Shown here: positions 1 to 12,814 of the stretch, one piece after another
How positions within the stretch are numbered: position 1 is the stretch's first letter
How the letters are laid out: every line of letters starts with the position of its first letter
Assembly: GCA_037976565.1 (NCBI GenBank)
Contig: CP137680.1
Span: forward strand, 23,536,171-23,600,170
From: Mesocentrotus franciscanus
Lineage: Eukaryota > Echinodermata > Echinoidea > Camarodonta > Strongylocentrotidae
DNA length: 64,000 nucleotides
Direction: 5' to 3'
Program-made: the position numbers and the translations under genes
Notes under the pieces: model-generated
Told to the model about the DNA's origin: nothing
The model's input: only the letters and a program-made list of their open reading frames with translations
Databases searched by the model: none

Positions 1-262
1 TATTCATGTTGGAGAGTGGAATCCATCTAGGATTCAAAATAGAGATCACTTCTTTTGGAGTTGAACGCACTTAAGTAGAATCCACTCCAGAGTAGGGGTT
101 AAATAACTCTTCCTGAGAGTGAATTACACTATTTTGAAAGCGGATTCCAAATCCAAATGAAACTGTCTCTAATATGACACCCCAAAAACTACATTTCCAT
201 TCCTGTACTGGTAGTTAGTAAAGCTAATTTGCACCATATGAACCCTGAGATTCTCGAAAGGT

Positions 263-268
263 TTTATT
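263..268 (-). terminator. Possible polyadenylation signal of the MCT-like gene
   Basis: AATAAA on the minus strand 25 bp after the stop codon. It would give a very short 3' UTR, so a more distal site beyond the window edge is equally possible. Confidence 0.4.
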
Positions 269-292
269 TTGATACTGAACAGTAGTGCTTCA

Positions 293-426
293 TCAACTCG
301 GTGTTGCTCTGCTCTCTCTCCAAACCATGACTGTGACCACAATTAGTAGCAGAACCTTGAGAAATTCCAGGCCACCGAATACTAGAAAGACACTCTCGTA
401 AGAATTGGTGACGTCAGAAAGCTTTC
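293..426 (-). CDS. MCT-like gene, last coding exon
   Basis: Too short for a start-to-stop ORF search. Acceptor tcttttgcag lies at 427-436. The phase-1 continuation gives a soluble turn (KLSDVTNSYESVF), then one hydrophobic helix, then RESRATPS and TGA at 293-295. It matches the usual SLC16 ending, in which GG.L.D.TGSY..F is followed by the last helix. Confidence 0.88.
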
Positions 427-3400
427 CTGCAAAAGAAATGAAGACCAGTTAACATAATTGGGGAAGTTCGTACATGTATATATATTCGCTGGAAACAGAA
501 TTTGTGACACATGAACCATTACTTTAAAGTAGAACTCCACTTTTAAACGGATCTTGTACAACTGAAAATGTCACTTTTTGATGTTTTTATACAAATAAAT
601 CTATTGCAATGAAAACAACAAGTTCTCTCCTGCTTGATCACTTTGTCTTTCTTGGTATGAAACTAGAATATTACTTCCTGAGGACTCTCACCCTCTATTA
701 ATTTTTGAGCGATACCATTCGAGAAAAAAGATTTCATTTTATTTACGAGGTAGGGAAAATTGGTGGAAAAGGGGGTAGATACACAACGATTCATTAGTTA
801 GCACTAACAACATGAACAAATACTTCTGTATATTTACTTAACAGCTGTGCTTCTGTATCATATTAAAGAATAATACTTCAACAAAACTTATACCTGCTAA
901 ATAACCACCAAGAGGTTCTCCTACGCCGTAGGAGAGTGACACGAGACCCACAGCATTGGCGAATCTGTCCCTGGGAACAACCTCCTTGACACATATAGCT
1001 ACAAGTGGGATCAAAGCGCCACTACACAGTCCACTGAAGAACGCATCGACGCAGAGAACAGGTAGGGTCTGCAGCAACGGATCTATCGCGAATGTGATTG
1101 CGTTGACAATGGATAGCAGGATGGAAAGCTGGACACCCGTCAAGAGTCGTCTGTCCACAATAGGCCCCTGGACGATTCGACCGATCAGGTTACCAACTCC
1201 GCCAACTGAAGATAGGAAGACAGCACTCTCCAATGGGATGCCTTTTGCGATGGCGTGGGGTACCAGGAAGATCATCCAACCGACATGGACGGAAGTGAGA
1301 AGGATGAACGAAAGCTGCAGGACGATCAAAGCCGGTGCGTCTCTCATGAGTTCGAGGTCTAGGAATCGGACAACGGACATGGCACCAGACTTGCAGGAGC
1401 TCAAGAAAGAACTGCAGGAGAATCGCAAAGTATCGCCTTTGCTCAGTCTCTCATGGCTATCAATGGACTCATGCTCTTCTGAGACGTAACTCAGCTTCCT
1501 GATTTCGTATGCCCAGTGTTCTTTACCGTAGTATTTACCACGACTATCAGAACAAAGTGGTTGTTTGTCATTACAGTTGACGGTATCGTTGCCATATCTG
1601 TGATACGGCTTCCGTTTCTCAAATTTGTCGCGAAGGCTCTGCTTAGGCGTACTGAATTCATCATCAGACAGAATCGCAATGTCTTCCTCGTCACAAGATT
1701 TGAACTTTCTCATCAAGAAAGAATTCCTGATCGCCGCTTTGGACACGTTCGATGACAGGTTCATGCAGCTGCCATATTTAGCCCTATCGCGTTGCTGGTA
1801 CGGGATTTCCTCCGCTCCACCATTTAACAATACCGACGCACCAAGAGACTTGACTTCCTTCAGGTTACATGCATCCTTCTCGAACTGTGCTCTCTTGCTC
1901 TCCATATCTTCTGGATCACTAGTTTTCTTTCTCCGCCAGGGTCCATAAACATGCTCGGGTTCCCGGGTGACCACAGCCGTGATCATCATATGGAAGTTGA
2001 TGGCACCTAGAAGGAAGAGAGCGCCTTTCCAACCGAAACCATGAGCAAGGTTCTCAGTGATGACCGGCAGGACGATCATACCGACAGCAGGGCCGGTCTG
2101 AGCGACACCATAGGCCAGGGCGAAGCGATCGACGAAGTGCTTGTTGAGCGCCATGATGGTCGGTAGGCACATTAATGAGTACCCAAGTCCTGGGGGAGAA
2201 AAAACAGGTTCACAAAGAAGGTATGAGAAGGATGGCGCTATTTGATCACGTTCAGGCACCTCGTGAAAGGGAACCTCAGGAGATTCTTGAATATTGATAC
2301 CCAGCTCCCTGATTTATGGAAAATATGATAGGCAAATTTAATACTATACTAAGGACAGAAGGGTGCTATCTGACTTGCGAGGTGTGCATTAATAAAGCCA
2401 GTTATAGACATTAACATTACATAGCCAGAATGTGAAACTGCCACTGTATAGAGAACAAATTCATAATATTTCTTTACTTTAAGATCTATATTACCTCTAT
2501 AGCAAACACGTATACTCAGGATAATTGCTGTTCTATTTTAAATAGGAAGTGTCGGACCGGATCCAAGAAGGAAAAAAACGGAAAAGGGATATCAGAGTTA
2601 TTCTGATTTGCCGGAAATGGTTGATACTGGTCGTCAGATTTTCAACTTTTCCGCTGGGGGTTCCAAAGTCCCGTTCCACTAAAATAAGGAGGTCATCTTT
2701 AAGCGACTTGCCGACTGTCTTAATCAAAATTCAGAAAATGCCGATGGAAATTTATAATGGGGTGTTACCCCCCTTCCCCCAGCACCATCGCCACTACAAA
2801 ATCACCACACCCCTCGTCTCGAACGATGTCCTTGGGTACATTTTGATAAGAGTGATAATCAATCACCAGTAACGCGCTCGCACACACACACACACACACT
2901 CATCGCCCCATTTAAAAAAGTAAACTCTCTGAGCAACAAAACTTGTCTTGATTACAAATGAATTTAAGCGATGGAAAAGGTAAAACAATGAATGCAAGAA
3001 CCCTCAATCTCCACCGTGCCTGTCACTCACCCGTGAAGATGAGGGCAACAAGAAGATGACTTCCATCAGTAGCAAAGGATGCAAGTGTGATAGAGATGGT
3101 AGCTATTAAGGTACCTATCACCATCACCCAACGGCTCTGCGTCCATCGGTATAGTGCACTCGTCAATGGACCTATGGGGTTAAACAGAATCAGGGGTTGG
3201 AAATGCAATCGAAAACAGCGGAGTATATAGACATTGATTAGCAGAGTGTAGAATCACCACTGGAGCCAGCGGTTCAGTTGTGGGGGTAACGCCCCTATCC
3301 CTTGAAAGGGCGGGAAAAGAAATGATGAAGAAAAAGGGAGTGAAAAGAGTGACAAAAGAACATCAGTGAAAAGACGCCTCGATCCCTTCCTATACCTTTC

Positions 3401-6400
3401 TTTAATCAACATGATTATTAATGTCGTGTTTTTTGTTTTCTTCTTATATTCATTTTCATTTATTTATTCAATATTAATTCTCTTTTTATACATTTAATCG
3501 ACTGAGGAAGACCAGTGCTCACACCCCATGATTTTTTTATCCCCTTGTCTTGAAGGGGAATTACATATGAGAGCTTTTTTCCTAAAATCTTATTTATACT
3601 AAGGATCCAGAGCTGAATTTAAACAAAAAAAATCCCCGTTTGATTCATTTTGTTCTACGCCTTAAAGCGAGAACGGGTGGAATGGAGCAGTATTTTGTAA
3701 AATGGGATAGTACAATTCAAAATATATATATACATTATCTGACAAGCAAACAAAGGGGTATCAAATCTGTACATGCCAATTTACTAGAAAAAAAAGCGAA
3801 CAAACATTATCATATTTTTACGTGTGCTTTGTATAAAAAATCAGAAACGGGGAACAGAAACCAATCCAGGAAGTGCATATTTTGTGTGTAATTAAGGCTA
3901 AACCATTCGACTTTAAAAGGGGCTGGGGCATGGGCAAGCTTTTTAAATATTACACTTTGTAAATTAATATATAACTTAACTACGTCATTTATACTTTTGA
4001 CTATGATTTCAGCTGATTAAAGACATGCTGGTCTCTTTTTTTTAAGTAAACAGTAAACAATTTCTGATACCAGGGAATGTTCATTAAAACAAATCCTCAA
4101 TGACGATTAAGATCAACTTTCAGAGCACAAATTATAGTACCAGATTACCTGACTAATCTCTTTGTCTATATTAATTTATGCAAATTAGAAGATTGAATTT
4201 TAAATAAATACGGTGTAAAAAGTAAAACCAGGTAGCTAAACAAGGTTTGGGGTACAAGTCCGACCAAAGTACATTCTTTAGATATGGGATCCATCATCCA
4301 CATATAAATTCCTTCAAATAGACCATTTTCGTAATGTAATCAAATTTAAAGCATACATTTTTTTTAAGTGTCATGTTGCAAATTATTTCATTCACCTTTA
4401 ATGAATTTCAATAGTCAGAATGCGAATTGTATACATTAATTGTTCCTAGGTAGGACAAGTCATAATTAATGAATGTATGAAATTCGCATCTTGACTACTG
4501 AAATAAAATTATTAATAACAGGTGAATGAAATAATTTGTATCATGACACTTAACACAGATATATAGATTAAATAGATTACGAAAGTGGCCTGTTTAAAAT
4601 AATTTCCATTATGACCATGTTTTGCTCCTTCTCAGATGAGCTAATCTATGCAGATTTTAGGGAGTACATATTTATTCACTGGTATTTGAAAAAACTGAAA
4701 GTCTAATGTTCAAAACCCAGGTTAGTCTTGCTAATTAAGGAGGAAGGATAACAGGAAGGGTCCGGATTTAGCTTGCCAGTGATGAGTTACACTTTGTAGT
4801 ATGAGAAGTCATGTTACAAGAGGACCACATTATTATATACCGATAATTGGCTTTCTAAGTCGCTCTCCTAGTTCCACAATAAAGTAAAGAACGTATCATA
4901 TAACTAAATTGTTTTTTTTTAATGTGAAATTAAGTCAACTGTACATATAGTGTAGATAATTGAAAACATGAAGTCCTTCTATAGACCCTTTTCATCAATT
5001 AGTTGGTCATTACCATGATGAATAAACATACATGCTATAACAGATTATTTGTGAAAGTTTGAATTTTAATGCCAATGTAATACTAGCAAACATACTTACA
5101 ATATGAATACATTAGCATGATATACCCTGAAGACGTGGTACAGTTTAGTGAGTTCTGTGGAGGTAGTTTGAAGCTTTGGGCTTGATAAGTATCTGTAGAA
5201 AGTTTGGTGCTTTTGTCCACCGTGTCCCAATATAGTCAAAGACATGGGTCTATGGAAACTAGGCCGCTATTCAATTCAATACTTAATTAAGTCATAACAG
5301 GAGTATTTACTCAGTTTTCGGCTTAGATAAAATACTTAACCAACTTCGGTATTCAGATATTGCTTCTGGCTAAATATTTTACCCTAAATTTAAGACTAGC
5401 AGACTTAACCCTAAAAAGGCAGGGCTATTTGAGGTCTTAATACGGCCGGGGGGCATTCTGCCCCCTAAGATCTCGGCCGTGAAACGGCCGCGCCGCGAAA
5501 ATTTGCATGCATGTCAAGTGAAGTGTATAGAATACTACAGTAAATTCAATTTTTTGAAAAATTCACTCATTTGCATATTTATGGTAAATTATGCAAATAA
5601 GGTCATAAAATTCACATTTTTACCCATAAATCATATATTCTTCATATTTAAGCTTTCTTTTCCACTACATATATTTTTTAGATCATTTGGAATAATAATA
5701 CGACAAAAAACTTGGAAGCGCCAGGTCATTCCTTATGTTATCTCTTGTTTTGATAATTTCGTATGTATTTCACTGTTTTTTTTAACTTATGTATTTCATT
5801 GTTTTTATTGATTTATTTCATTTCTGACTATAATTCAACTATTTTGACTCCCAAACAAACACCTAAACTTTAAAAAAGACCAAATAACCAATGTTTTATC
5901 TCTTTTTAGGAAAAATTATATTTCCATATCTTTTGTACACAAATCACGAAAATGAGCGACTTTCGGGTCGACATGTAAAGATAAAAGGTCACGTGACTTT
6001 GTAACGGTAGGTCCGATTTTCAAAAAAATTGTTTTAAAAGATGCGCAAGACTCGAAAGAAAAAAGTTGTGAAGCAGCGGAGCGTCATCCGTATGCGTTCC
6101 CGAACAATCAGAAAAAATCGCAGAGGGGGCATAATGCCCCCCCTATTAGGGTTAAGCCAACTATTTGAAAGCATTGATTGGCAGGGCTTTAGCTCATGGT
6201 TTTCGTACGCTGTCATCATAAGCTGCACACAATTATATTAGTGCACATCTAATGTGAAATGTAAATTGCTTAAATGTGATTTGAATACTAGCTAAACCAA
6301 ATGCTAAGAAATAGTTTTATATACTTAAAGAAAATATTGAATTGAATACCGGCCCTGACTATCACTATCACTTAAACGTGCCAACATCACATTAATGTAT

Positions 6401-6733
6401 TAGGTAATCTAAACATGATTTCAATAGGACATACAGTAGGGCATGAATTTAAATCGCCCTTGATGTTATTTTTCGAAAGTGTTTGCGATCGTGTTTTATA
6501 ATTCTCCCGAGCTGAGTAAACAAATGGTCAAGTCACTTACCCAAACCAAATGTAAGTCCGTGGCAAAGTCCGAATGCAAGCCCAATCTTTCCCGACGTCG
6601 CATTGAGCTGCGTCACTATGTCGGGCAAGAGAACGCCGAAGCTCTTCACCGTCCCGACCTCGACGAAGCCGCTGATAAATCGGCCGACTACCACGATCCA
6701 ACCATTCTTGCATTCCCTAAAGAGTGATCCCAT
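293..6733 (-). CDS. Monocarboxylate transporter-like protein (SLC16 family, MFS), 4 coding exons
   Basis: Predicted plasma-membrane solute carrier of the major facilitator superfamily; SLC16 members move monocarboxylates, aromatic amino acids, thyroid hormone or related solutes, and the substrate here cannot be told. Coding exons on the minus strand are 6541-6733, 3031-3171, 894-2189 and 293-426. All introns are GT-AG and phase 1, and the exons sum to 1764 nt (587 aa plus TGA). Exon 1 holds transmembrane segment 1 with the family motif KSFGV. Exons 2 and 3 hold the rest of the N-terminal six-helix bundle. Exon 3 also holds a hydrophilic central loop of about 210 residues (about 186-396) and most of the C-terminal bundle. 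Exon 4 supplies the last helix. The loop is long for the family and rich in charged residues and serines. The usual DGGWGW signature before helix 1 is reduced to KNGW. The ATG at 6733 is the first in frame, but a possible acceptor (ctctttag) just after it leaves room for an earlier exon. Family call is strong; subfamily unknown. Confidence 0.9.
427..893 (-). other. MCT-like gene intron 3
   Basis: 467-bp GT-AG intron, AT-rich. I see no repeat or coding signal in it. Confidence 0.7.
894..2189 (-). CDS. MCT-like gene, large coding exon 3
   Basis: 1296 nt from acceptor tctcccccag to donor CAG|gtataag. It carries helices 3-6, the long cytoplasmic loop with acidic and Ser-rich stretches (for example CDEEDIAILSDDEF), and helices 7-11. 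It ends in the conserved GEPLGGYLAG turn that precedes the final helix. Confidence 0.92.
2879..2901. repeat. CA dinucleotide microsatellite
   Basis: About ten CA units inside the intron 2190-3030 of the MCT-like gene. The rest of that intron shows nothing recognisable. Confidence 0.85.
3031..3171 (-). CDS. MCT-like gene, coding exon 2
   Basis: 141 nt, phase 1 at both ends. The acceptor is ccccatag and the donor G|gtgagtgac. It encodes the GPLTSALYRW segment and the next helix. Joined to exon 1 it reads ...FGLGPLTSAL..., the expected loop between helices 2 and 3 in SLC16 proteins. Confidence 0.88.
4315..4596. mobile_element. Foldback (hairpin) element in MCT-like intron
   Basis: Two arms of about 125 bp are inverted copies of each other around a short loop near 4446-4467. 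For example, gtgtcatgttgcaaattatt in the left arm returns as aataatttgtatcatgacac in the right arm, and gaatgcgaatt returns as aaattcgcatc. No terminal target duplication is clear. Typical of a non-autonomous MITE. Confidence 0.7.
5262..6354. mobile_element. Inverted-repeat DNA element (about 1.1 kb) in MCT-like intron
   Basis: Ends are inverted: ggccgctattcaattcaata on the left against tattgaattgaataccggcc on the right. Two internal hairpin motifs of the form GGGGGCATnnTGCCCCC lie near 5449 and 6125, inside inner inverted segments that carry aaccctaa and ttagggtt. No transposase frame is present, so it is non-autonomous. Superfamily not assigned. ORFs inside it look like noise. Confidence 0.72.
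6541..6733 (-). CDS. MCT-like gene, first recognised coding exon
   Basis: Encodes the N-terminus and helix 1-2 region (VVVGRF...KSFGV...). It ends at a clear donor (G|gtaagtgac, intron from 6540 down) in phase 1. The 5' limit is uncertain: either translation starts at the ATG at 6733 or an acceptor just inside the open frame joins to an unseen upstream exon. Confidence 0.8.
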
Positions 6734-7869
6734 GATGTTCTACTGTTCTTAGTTTACCTTGGTTTAAAGCCCCCTGTGGTACGTCGATGGTACTACTGGT
6801 GATGGGATGGTAGAAGTGGACTTGTGGTAAGTAAGCTTTTAGGAAACTGTGACTAATTGTCTTTCACGAGGATTCCTCACAGAAATCGGATCGAATAGGT
6901 TGCCCTTTGCATCTGGAAATAGAAACGTGTTAAAATGGAAAGGAGAATGAAGCGCGTCATCATACCATATAATTATATATTCGTAATAATGAAATGTGAG
7001 AGAAAAGTCGATATGAAACAAACGACCGAGTACGGTGACCGTAGCTACAAACAGGGAGAACTGGGATACAAAGCCCTCAATCCATAAGGTTAAGAGACAG
7101 GGGGGACGAGAGAAGAAAATGACGAGATCATCACCGAGACATATAATATAGCTCCCCCGTATTTTCAATATCTCGTAAGACTTGAACCGACACCCCCTCC
7201 CTGCCCCCTACGCCTCTGCACATACATGTAATTGTTAATAAAACAATCTAAAGTAAAGAGAAAAATATTCATTTGATCGAGATTTATATGAGCACGACAT
7301 TTTTCATGAATCAACCGCCAATCTTTCAGTGTATACAAAATAGATGTAATGTCATAATCTACATTAGATTTAATATACGAATATGTTTGACTTAGAATAC
7401 TGTAAAGGATATAGTAAACAAAGTAAAACAATTAAATAACATATCGATAAAAACAATGTTAGTGGAAATATCAAATTCACTTGAACTAGTTTTTCACTGA
7501 CATTTCTGATACTGCCATCTCTTAACAGTTTGCTTTGTCTCATTTTGAAATAGACTGCGCAATAATAAGAATTAATGGGGGAAAATCCCTACAATGTACC
7601 TATTGCTAGGAAACGCTCTCTGATGACTCCAGCTGGACAACCCATCCCTAGCCCTCTTCCATATGGACAAAACAATCGTATGCTCAAATCATGAAGATAT
7701 TATAGATGCTCAAATGTCACTTCAGAGAATGGATTGCCTCTTGAGAGCAATTCACAAATTGTACAATCACCGAGATGGAAAAAGCCGGTTCACGGATAAT
7801 TGAACACGTAAGAGCGGGAGAGCAGCGGCGCGGATGACGTACAATGAAGGGGTGGGTAGAGAAGAAGTG
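6734..7869. other. Upstream flank of the MCT-like gene, nothing recognised
   Basis: AT-rich sequence expected to hold the promoter, 5' UTR or further 5' exons of the minus-strand transporter. A possible acceptor (tctatttccag, minus strand, near 6915) exists, but no coding segment can be supported. Confidence 0.4.
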
Positions 7870-8145
7870 GGAAGGTCAATACTATAGTACTATTGATACT
7901 TATACTACTACTGATCTACTGATACTATACTACTACTACACTGTACTACTATTACTACTTCTACTACTACTTCTACTATTACTACTACTACTACTACTAA
8001 CAATAATAACAACAATAACAATAATTATTTTTATAATGATAATAACATAGTTATGTTAATTAACATAGATACTTCATCTAATAATGATAATGAAAATAAT
8101 AATAATGATAATAATAATAACAACAATAATAACTAGACATGTAAT
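7870..8145. repeat. TAC / ATA / ACA trinucleotide microsatellite
   Basis: Imperfect tracts of TAC and CTA units are followed by AAT, AAC and GATAAT units. The hydrophobic ORF across it (poly-Leu, Ile) is a by-product of the repeat. Confidence 0.85.
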
Positions 8146-8710
8146 ACTTGTTAATAACAAGTATAGGTGGGCTGTTCCAAGTGCATGCCACACATGTTTA
8201 GTGACATACTAAGTAGTTTAGATAACATTGGCATGATTTGACCTTATTTTTTGAAATAATCCTCTTATTCAGGTCTATTAGTGTGCCAAATTTCTAGTCT
8301 ATACAATGCATGGTTTTAGAGAAACCATGTACAGTATATTTGACCTTGGACCCTCAAATCTAAATATCAAAATGAAATATGCATTTTCTAGATTTTGTTT
8401 TTTTATAAGAAATCATATCTCCCACTCATACTCTATCCAACTATGAACTAGACTTGAATTCGTCACCTTGACGAATTAGGTGATACGTATGCTAATGATT
8501 TACATAATGAAGAATGCATTTTCACGATTTCATATTGTTATATAAAATGCTTCTACCATTATGATCTATCGATATGTCAAGTTTCTACTGTTTAGCCTTG
8601 ATCATTATGGATGTATGGAAGATAGATTGAGACAATTTGACCATTGACCCTGGACAACAACCAGTTATACCTTTGACTCTAATTGACATGAGGTATACAG
8701 GTATTGCATA

Positions 8711-11700
8711 TTCCGTGGTAACAATGAAGCAGTGGCGGATCCAGGGGGGGGGGCCCGGAGGGAAAAATTTTTTTCGGGTGCCAAATTTTTTTTTTTTTGC
8801 TCACTACCCCTGAGCGAAAAATCGACCGGCACGATTTTCAAATTTTCGCACGAAGTGGGCTTTTTAGGCCCCCTCCCTTGCCGCCGGCTGGATCCGCCCC
8901 TGCAATGAAGTAAGCGAGGAAAATGAAGGCAATGACAAACGAGAGAGAGACAGACAGACAGAATATGGCCGGGTTCAAATTAAGTTTTCTTTAAATAATT
9001 AGACCCAGTACAGAGGATCTTTTATCTGCCATGTTTTTGTTATTTGACGGCTTTTGACGCTACATAGAAATGCCGTCTTTTGTCACCAAATATTGTTCAA
9101 ATAGCATTGTAGAGACGATGAACACTAATGCAAAGTCGTAAGCCATGACAATGTCAATTTCTATCTCGCTCTGCTAAATAATTAGAACAATAGAACCAAC
9201 CAAGTTGAATCAACCGTTAAACGAATTTATCATGAGTCCTGAAATTTCAATTTGTAATTACTGCACGTCACAGTAGTAATAACGCTACATAGAAATGCCG
9301 TCTTTTGTCACCAAATATTGTTCAAATAGCATTGTAGAGACGATGAACACTAATGCAAAGTCGTAAGCCATGACAATGTCAATTTCTATCTCGCTCTGCT
9401 AAATAATTAGAACAATAGAACCAACCAAGTTGAATCAACCGTTAAACGAATTTATCATGAGTCCTGAAATTTCAATTTGTAATTACTGCACGTCATAGTA
9501 GTAATAAAGAGCACAATGGCGAACGATTGTCGCTAAAATTCAGAAATTGTTGCTTAAATTGCTTAAATTACCATGAGACATCACGCTACATAGAACTATG
9601 ATCGACAAACATGATATTGTTTTGAAAACAGTCAGAAAACATTGGAGGTAGAATGAATAAGAGATAATGTGGTCATGTAAACAAGTGCATTATGTCCATG
9701 TTAATCCCCTAGTACCAAAATCATGATTGTATTCTCTACTTATTTCTCCAATATAATTTATTTCAATTTGAAATAGAAATTCTAATGTTTCTTCTTTTGG
9801 CTTGCTAATATTTCAGCAACGAATTGACAGTTTTGGTAGACATCTTGGATGTATCATAGCAATAAATTCTTGGCACATGACGTACTGTGTATACGATAAT
9901 TATGTTAAGAAGAAGAAGCATACAAATAACTATAAGAATAATAACAATATCAAATAATCACTATAATAATGATTATAATTACGATATTTACTATAATAAT
10001 AAATATAACAATTATAATCATAATGATTATTATGATACTGCTGCTATTACTACTACTACTACTTCTACTACTACTTCCACTACTACTATGAAGAAGTAAA
10101 TGAAGAAGAAGGGGTAGGAAAAGAATCATTTCAGCGATATTAGTGATTATATTGTCAATGATTGAGGCATACACATACACATTACATATTCCGTGGTAAG
10201 AAAGAAGTAAGCGAGGGAAAATGAAGGCAATGACAAACGAGAGAGAGAGAGAGAGACAGAATATGGCCGGGTTCAAATTAAGTTTTCTTTAAATAATTAG
10301 ACCCAGTACTGAGGATCTTTTTATCTGCCATGTTTTTGTTATTTGACGGCTTTTGACGCTACATAGAAATGCCGTCTTTTGTCACCAAATATTGTTCAAA
10401 TAGCATTGTAGAGACGATGAACACTAATGCAAAGTCGTAAGCCATGACAATGTCAATTTCTATCTCGCTCTGCTAAATAATTAGAACAATAGAACCAACC
10501 AAGTTGAATCAACCGTTAAACGAATTTATCATGAGTCCTGAAATTTCAATTTGTAATTACTGCACGTCACAGTAGATATAACGCTACATAGAAATGCCGT
10601 CTTTTGTCACCAAATATTGTTCAAATAGCATTGTAGAGACGATGAACACTAATGCAAAGTCGTAAGCCATGACAATGTCAATTTCTATCTCGCTCTGCTA
10701 AATAATTAGAACAATAGAACCAACCAAGTTGAATCAACCGTTAAACGAATTTATCATGAGTCCTGAAATTTCAATTTGTAATTACTGCACGTCACAGTAG
10801 TAATAAAGAGCACAATGGCGAACGATTGTCGCTAAAATTCAGAAATTGTTGCTTAAATTGCTTAAATTACCATGAGACATCACGCTACATAGAACTATGA
10901 TCGACAAACATGATATTGTTTTGAAAACAGTCAGAAAACATTGGAGGTAGAATGAATAAGAGATAATGTGGTCATGTAAACAAGTGCATTATGTCCATGT
11001 TAATCCCCTAGTACCAAAATCATGATTGTATTCTCTACTTATTTCTCCTATATAATTTATTTCAATTTGAAATAGAAATTCTAATGTTTCTTCTTTTGGC
11101 TTGCTAATATTTCAGCAACGAATTGACAGTTTTGGTAGACATCTTGGATGTATCATAGCAATAAATTCTTGGCACATGACGTACTGTGTATACGATAATT
11201 ATGTTAAGAAGAAGAAGCATACAAATAACTATAAGAATAATAACAATATCAAATAATCACTATAATAATGATTATAATTACGATATTTACTATAATAATA
11301 AATATAACAATTATAATCATAATGATTATTATGATACTGCTGCTATTACTACTACTACTACTTCTACTACTACTTCCACTACTACTATGAAGAAGTAAAT
11401 GAAGAAGAAGGGGTAGGAAAAGAATCATTTCAGCGATATTAGTGATTATATTGTCAATGATTGAGGCATACACATACACATTACATATTCCGTGGTAAGA
11501 AAGAAGTAAGCGAGGGAAAATGAAGGCAATGACAAACGAGAGAGAGAGAGAGACAGAATATGGCCGGGTTCAAATTAAGTTTTCTTTAAATAATTAGACC
11601 CAGTACTGAGGATCTTTTTATCTGCCATGTTTTTGTTATTTGACGGCTTTTGACGCTACATAGAAATGCCGTCTTTTGTCACCAAATATTGTTCAAATAG

Positions 11701-12779
11701 CATTGTAGAGACGATGAACACTAATGCAAAGTCGTAAGCCATGACAATGTCAATTTCTATCTCGCTCTGCTAAATAATTAGAACAATAGAACAAACCAAG
11801 TTGAATTTAAACGATCATGAGTCCTGAAATTTCAATTTGTAATTACTGCACGTCACAGTAGTAATAACGCTACATAGAAATGCCGTCTTTTGTCACCAAA
11901 TATTGTTCAAATAGCATTGTAGAGACGATGAACACTAATGCAAAGTCGTAAGCCATGACAATGTCAATTTCTATCTCGCTCTGCTAAAAAATCCGAACAA
12001 TAGAACCAACCAAGTTGAATCAACTGTTAAACGAATTTATCATGAGTCCTGAAATTTCAATTTGTTACTGCACGTCATAGTAGTATTAAGGAGCAGCAAT
12101 GGCGAACAATTGTCGCTAAAATTCAGAAATTGTTGCTTAGATTGCTTTTCCACTAAAAATTAACATGAGACATCAAGCTACATAGAACTATGATCGACAA
12201 ACATGATATTGTTTTGAAAACAGTCAGAAAACATTGCAGGTGGAATAAATAAGAGATAATGTGTTCATGTAAACAAGTGCATTATGTCCATGTTAATCCC
12301 TAGTACCAAAATCATGATTGTATTCTCTACTTATTTCTCCTATATAATTTATTTCAATTTAAAATAGAAATTCTAATGTTTCTTCTTTTGGCTTGCTAAT
12401 ATTTCAGCAACGAATTGACAGTTTTGGTAGACATCTTGGATGTATCATAGCAATAAATTCTTGGCACATGACGTACTGTGTATACGATAATTATGTTAAG
12501 AAGAAGAAGCATACAAATAACTATAAGAATAATAACAATATCAAATAATCACTATAATAATGATTATAATTACGATATTTACTATAATAATAAATATAAA
12601 AATTATAATCATGATGATTACTATGATACTGCTGATATTACTACTACTACTACTTCTACTACTACTTCCACTACTACTATGAAGAAGTAAATGAAGAAGA
12701 AGGGGTAGGAAAAGAATCATTTCAGCGATATTAGTGATTATATTGTCAATGATTGAGGCATACACATACACATTACATA
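8711..12779. repeat. Three-copy tandem array with a 1.3-kb unit
   Basis: Unit starts (ttccgtgg) fall at 8711, 10189 and 11488, and the last copy ends about 12779. Spacing is 1299 and 1292 bp for the later copies, and 1297 bp for the first once an inserted element of 173 bp plus its 8-bp duplication is removed. The copies are nearly identical over the whole unit. Each unit contains an internal direct duplication of about 225 bp (starts at 9057/9282, 10356/10581 and 11653/11867), then a tract of ATAATA and TACTAC microsatellite. The 70-aa Tyr/Asn/Thr-rich ORFs found once per copy are translations of that microsatellite, not genes. Confidence 0.93.
8730..8902. mobile_element. hAT-like MITE inserted in the first array copy
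   Basis: Ends are cagtggcggatccagg and ctggatccgcccctg, inverted to each other. It is flanked by the perfect 8-bp duplication caatgaag (8722-8729 and 8903-8910). The other two array copies have the uninterrupted site (aagaaagaag followed by taagcg), so the insertion is proven by empty-site comparison. An 8-bp duplication and a CAG-type terminus point to the hAT superfamily. No coding capacity. Confidence 0.9.
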
Positions 12780-12814
12780 TTCCTATAAATTATTGATGAA
12801 AAAAATTGACCCAC

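Noticed and set aside
956..1489. 177-codon plus-strand ORF
   Set aside because: Antisense to the conserved MCT-like exon 3; no motif and no splice support.
6839..6935. Upstream coding exon of the MCT-like gene behind acceptor tctatttccag
   Set aside because: The open frame behind it has no transporter similarity and ends in a stop unless a weak donor is assumed; it could only be untranslated.
9887..12771. Repeated 70-108-codon Tyr/Asn/Thr-rich or Ser/Ile-rich ORFs
   Set aside because: They translate the ATAATA / TACTAC microsatellite in each copy of the tandem array.
8711..12779. CRISPR-like array
   Set aside because: Units are 1.3 kb with no short spacers, and the DNA is eukaryotic.
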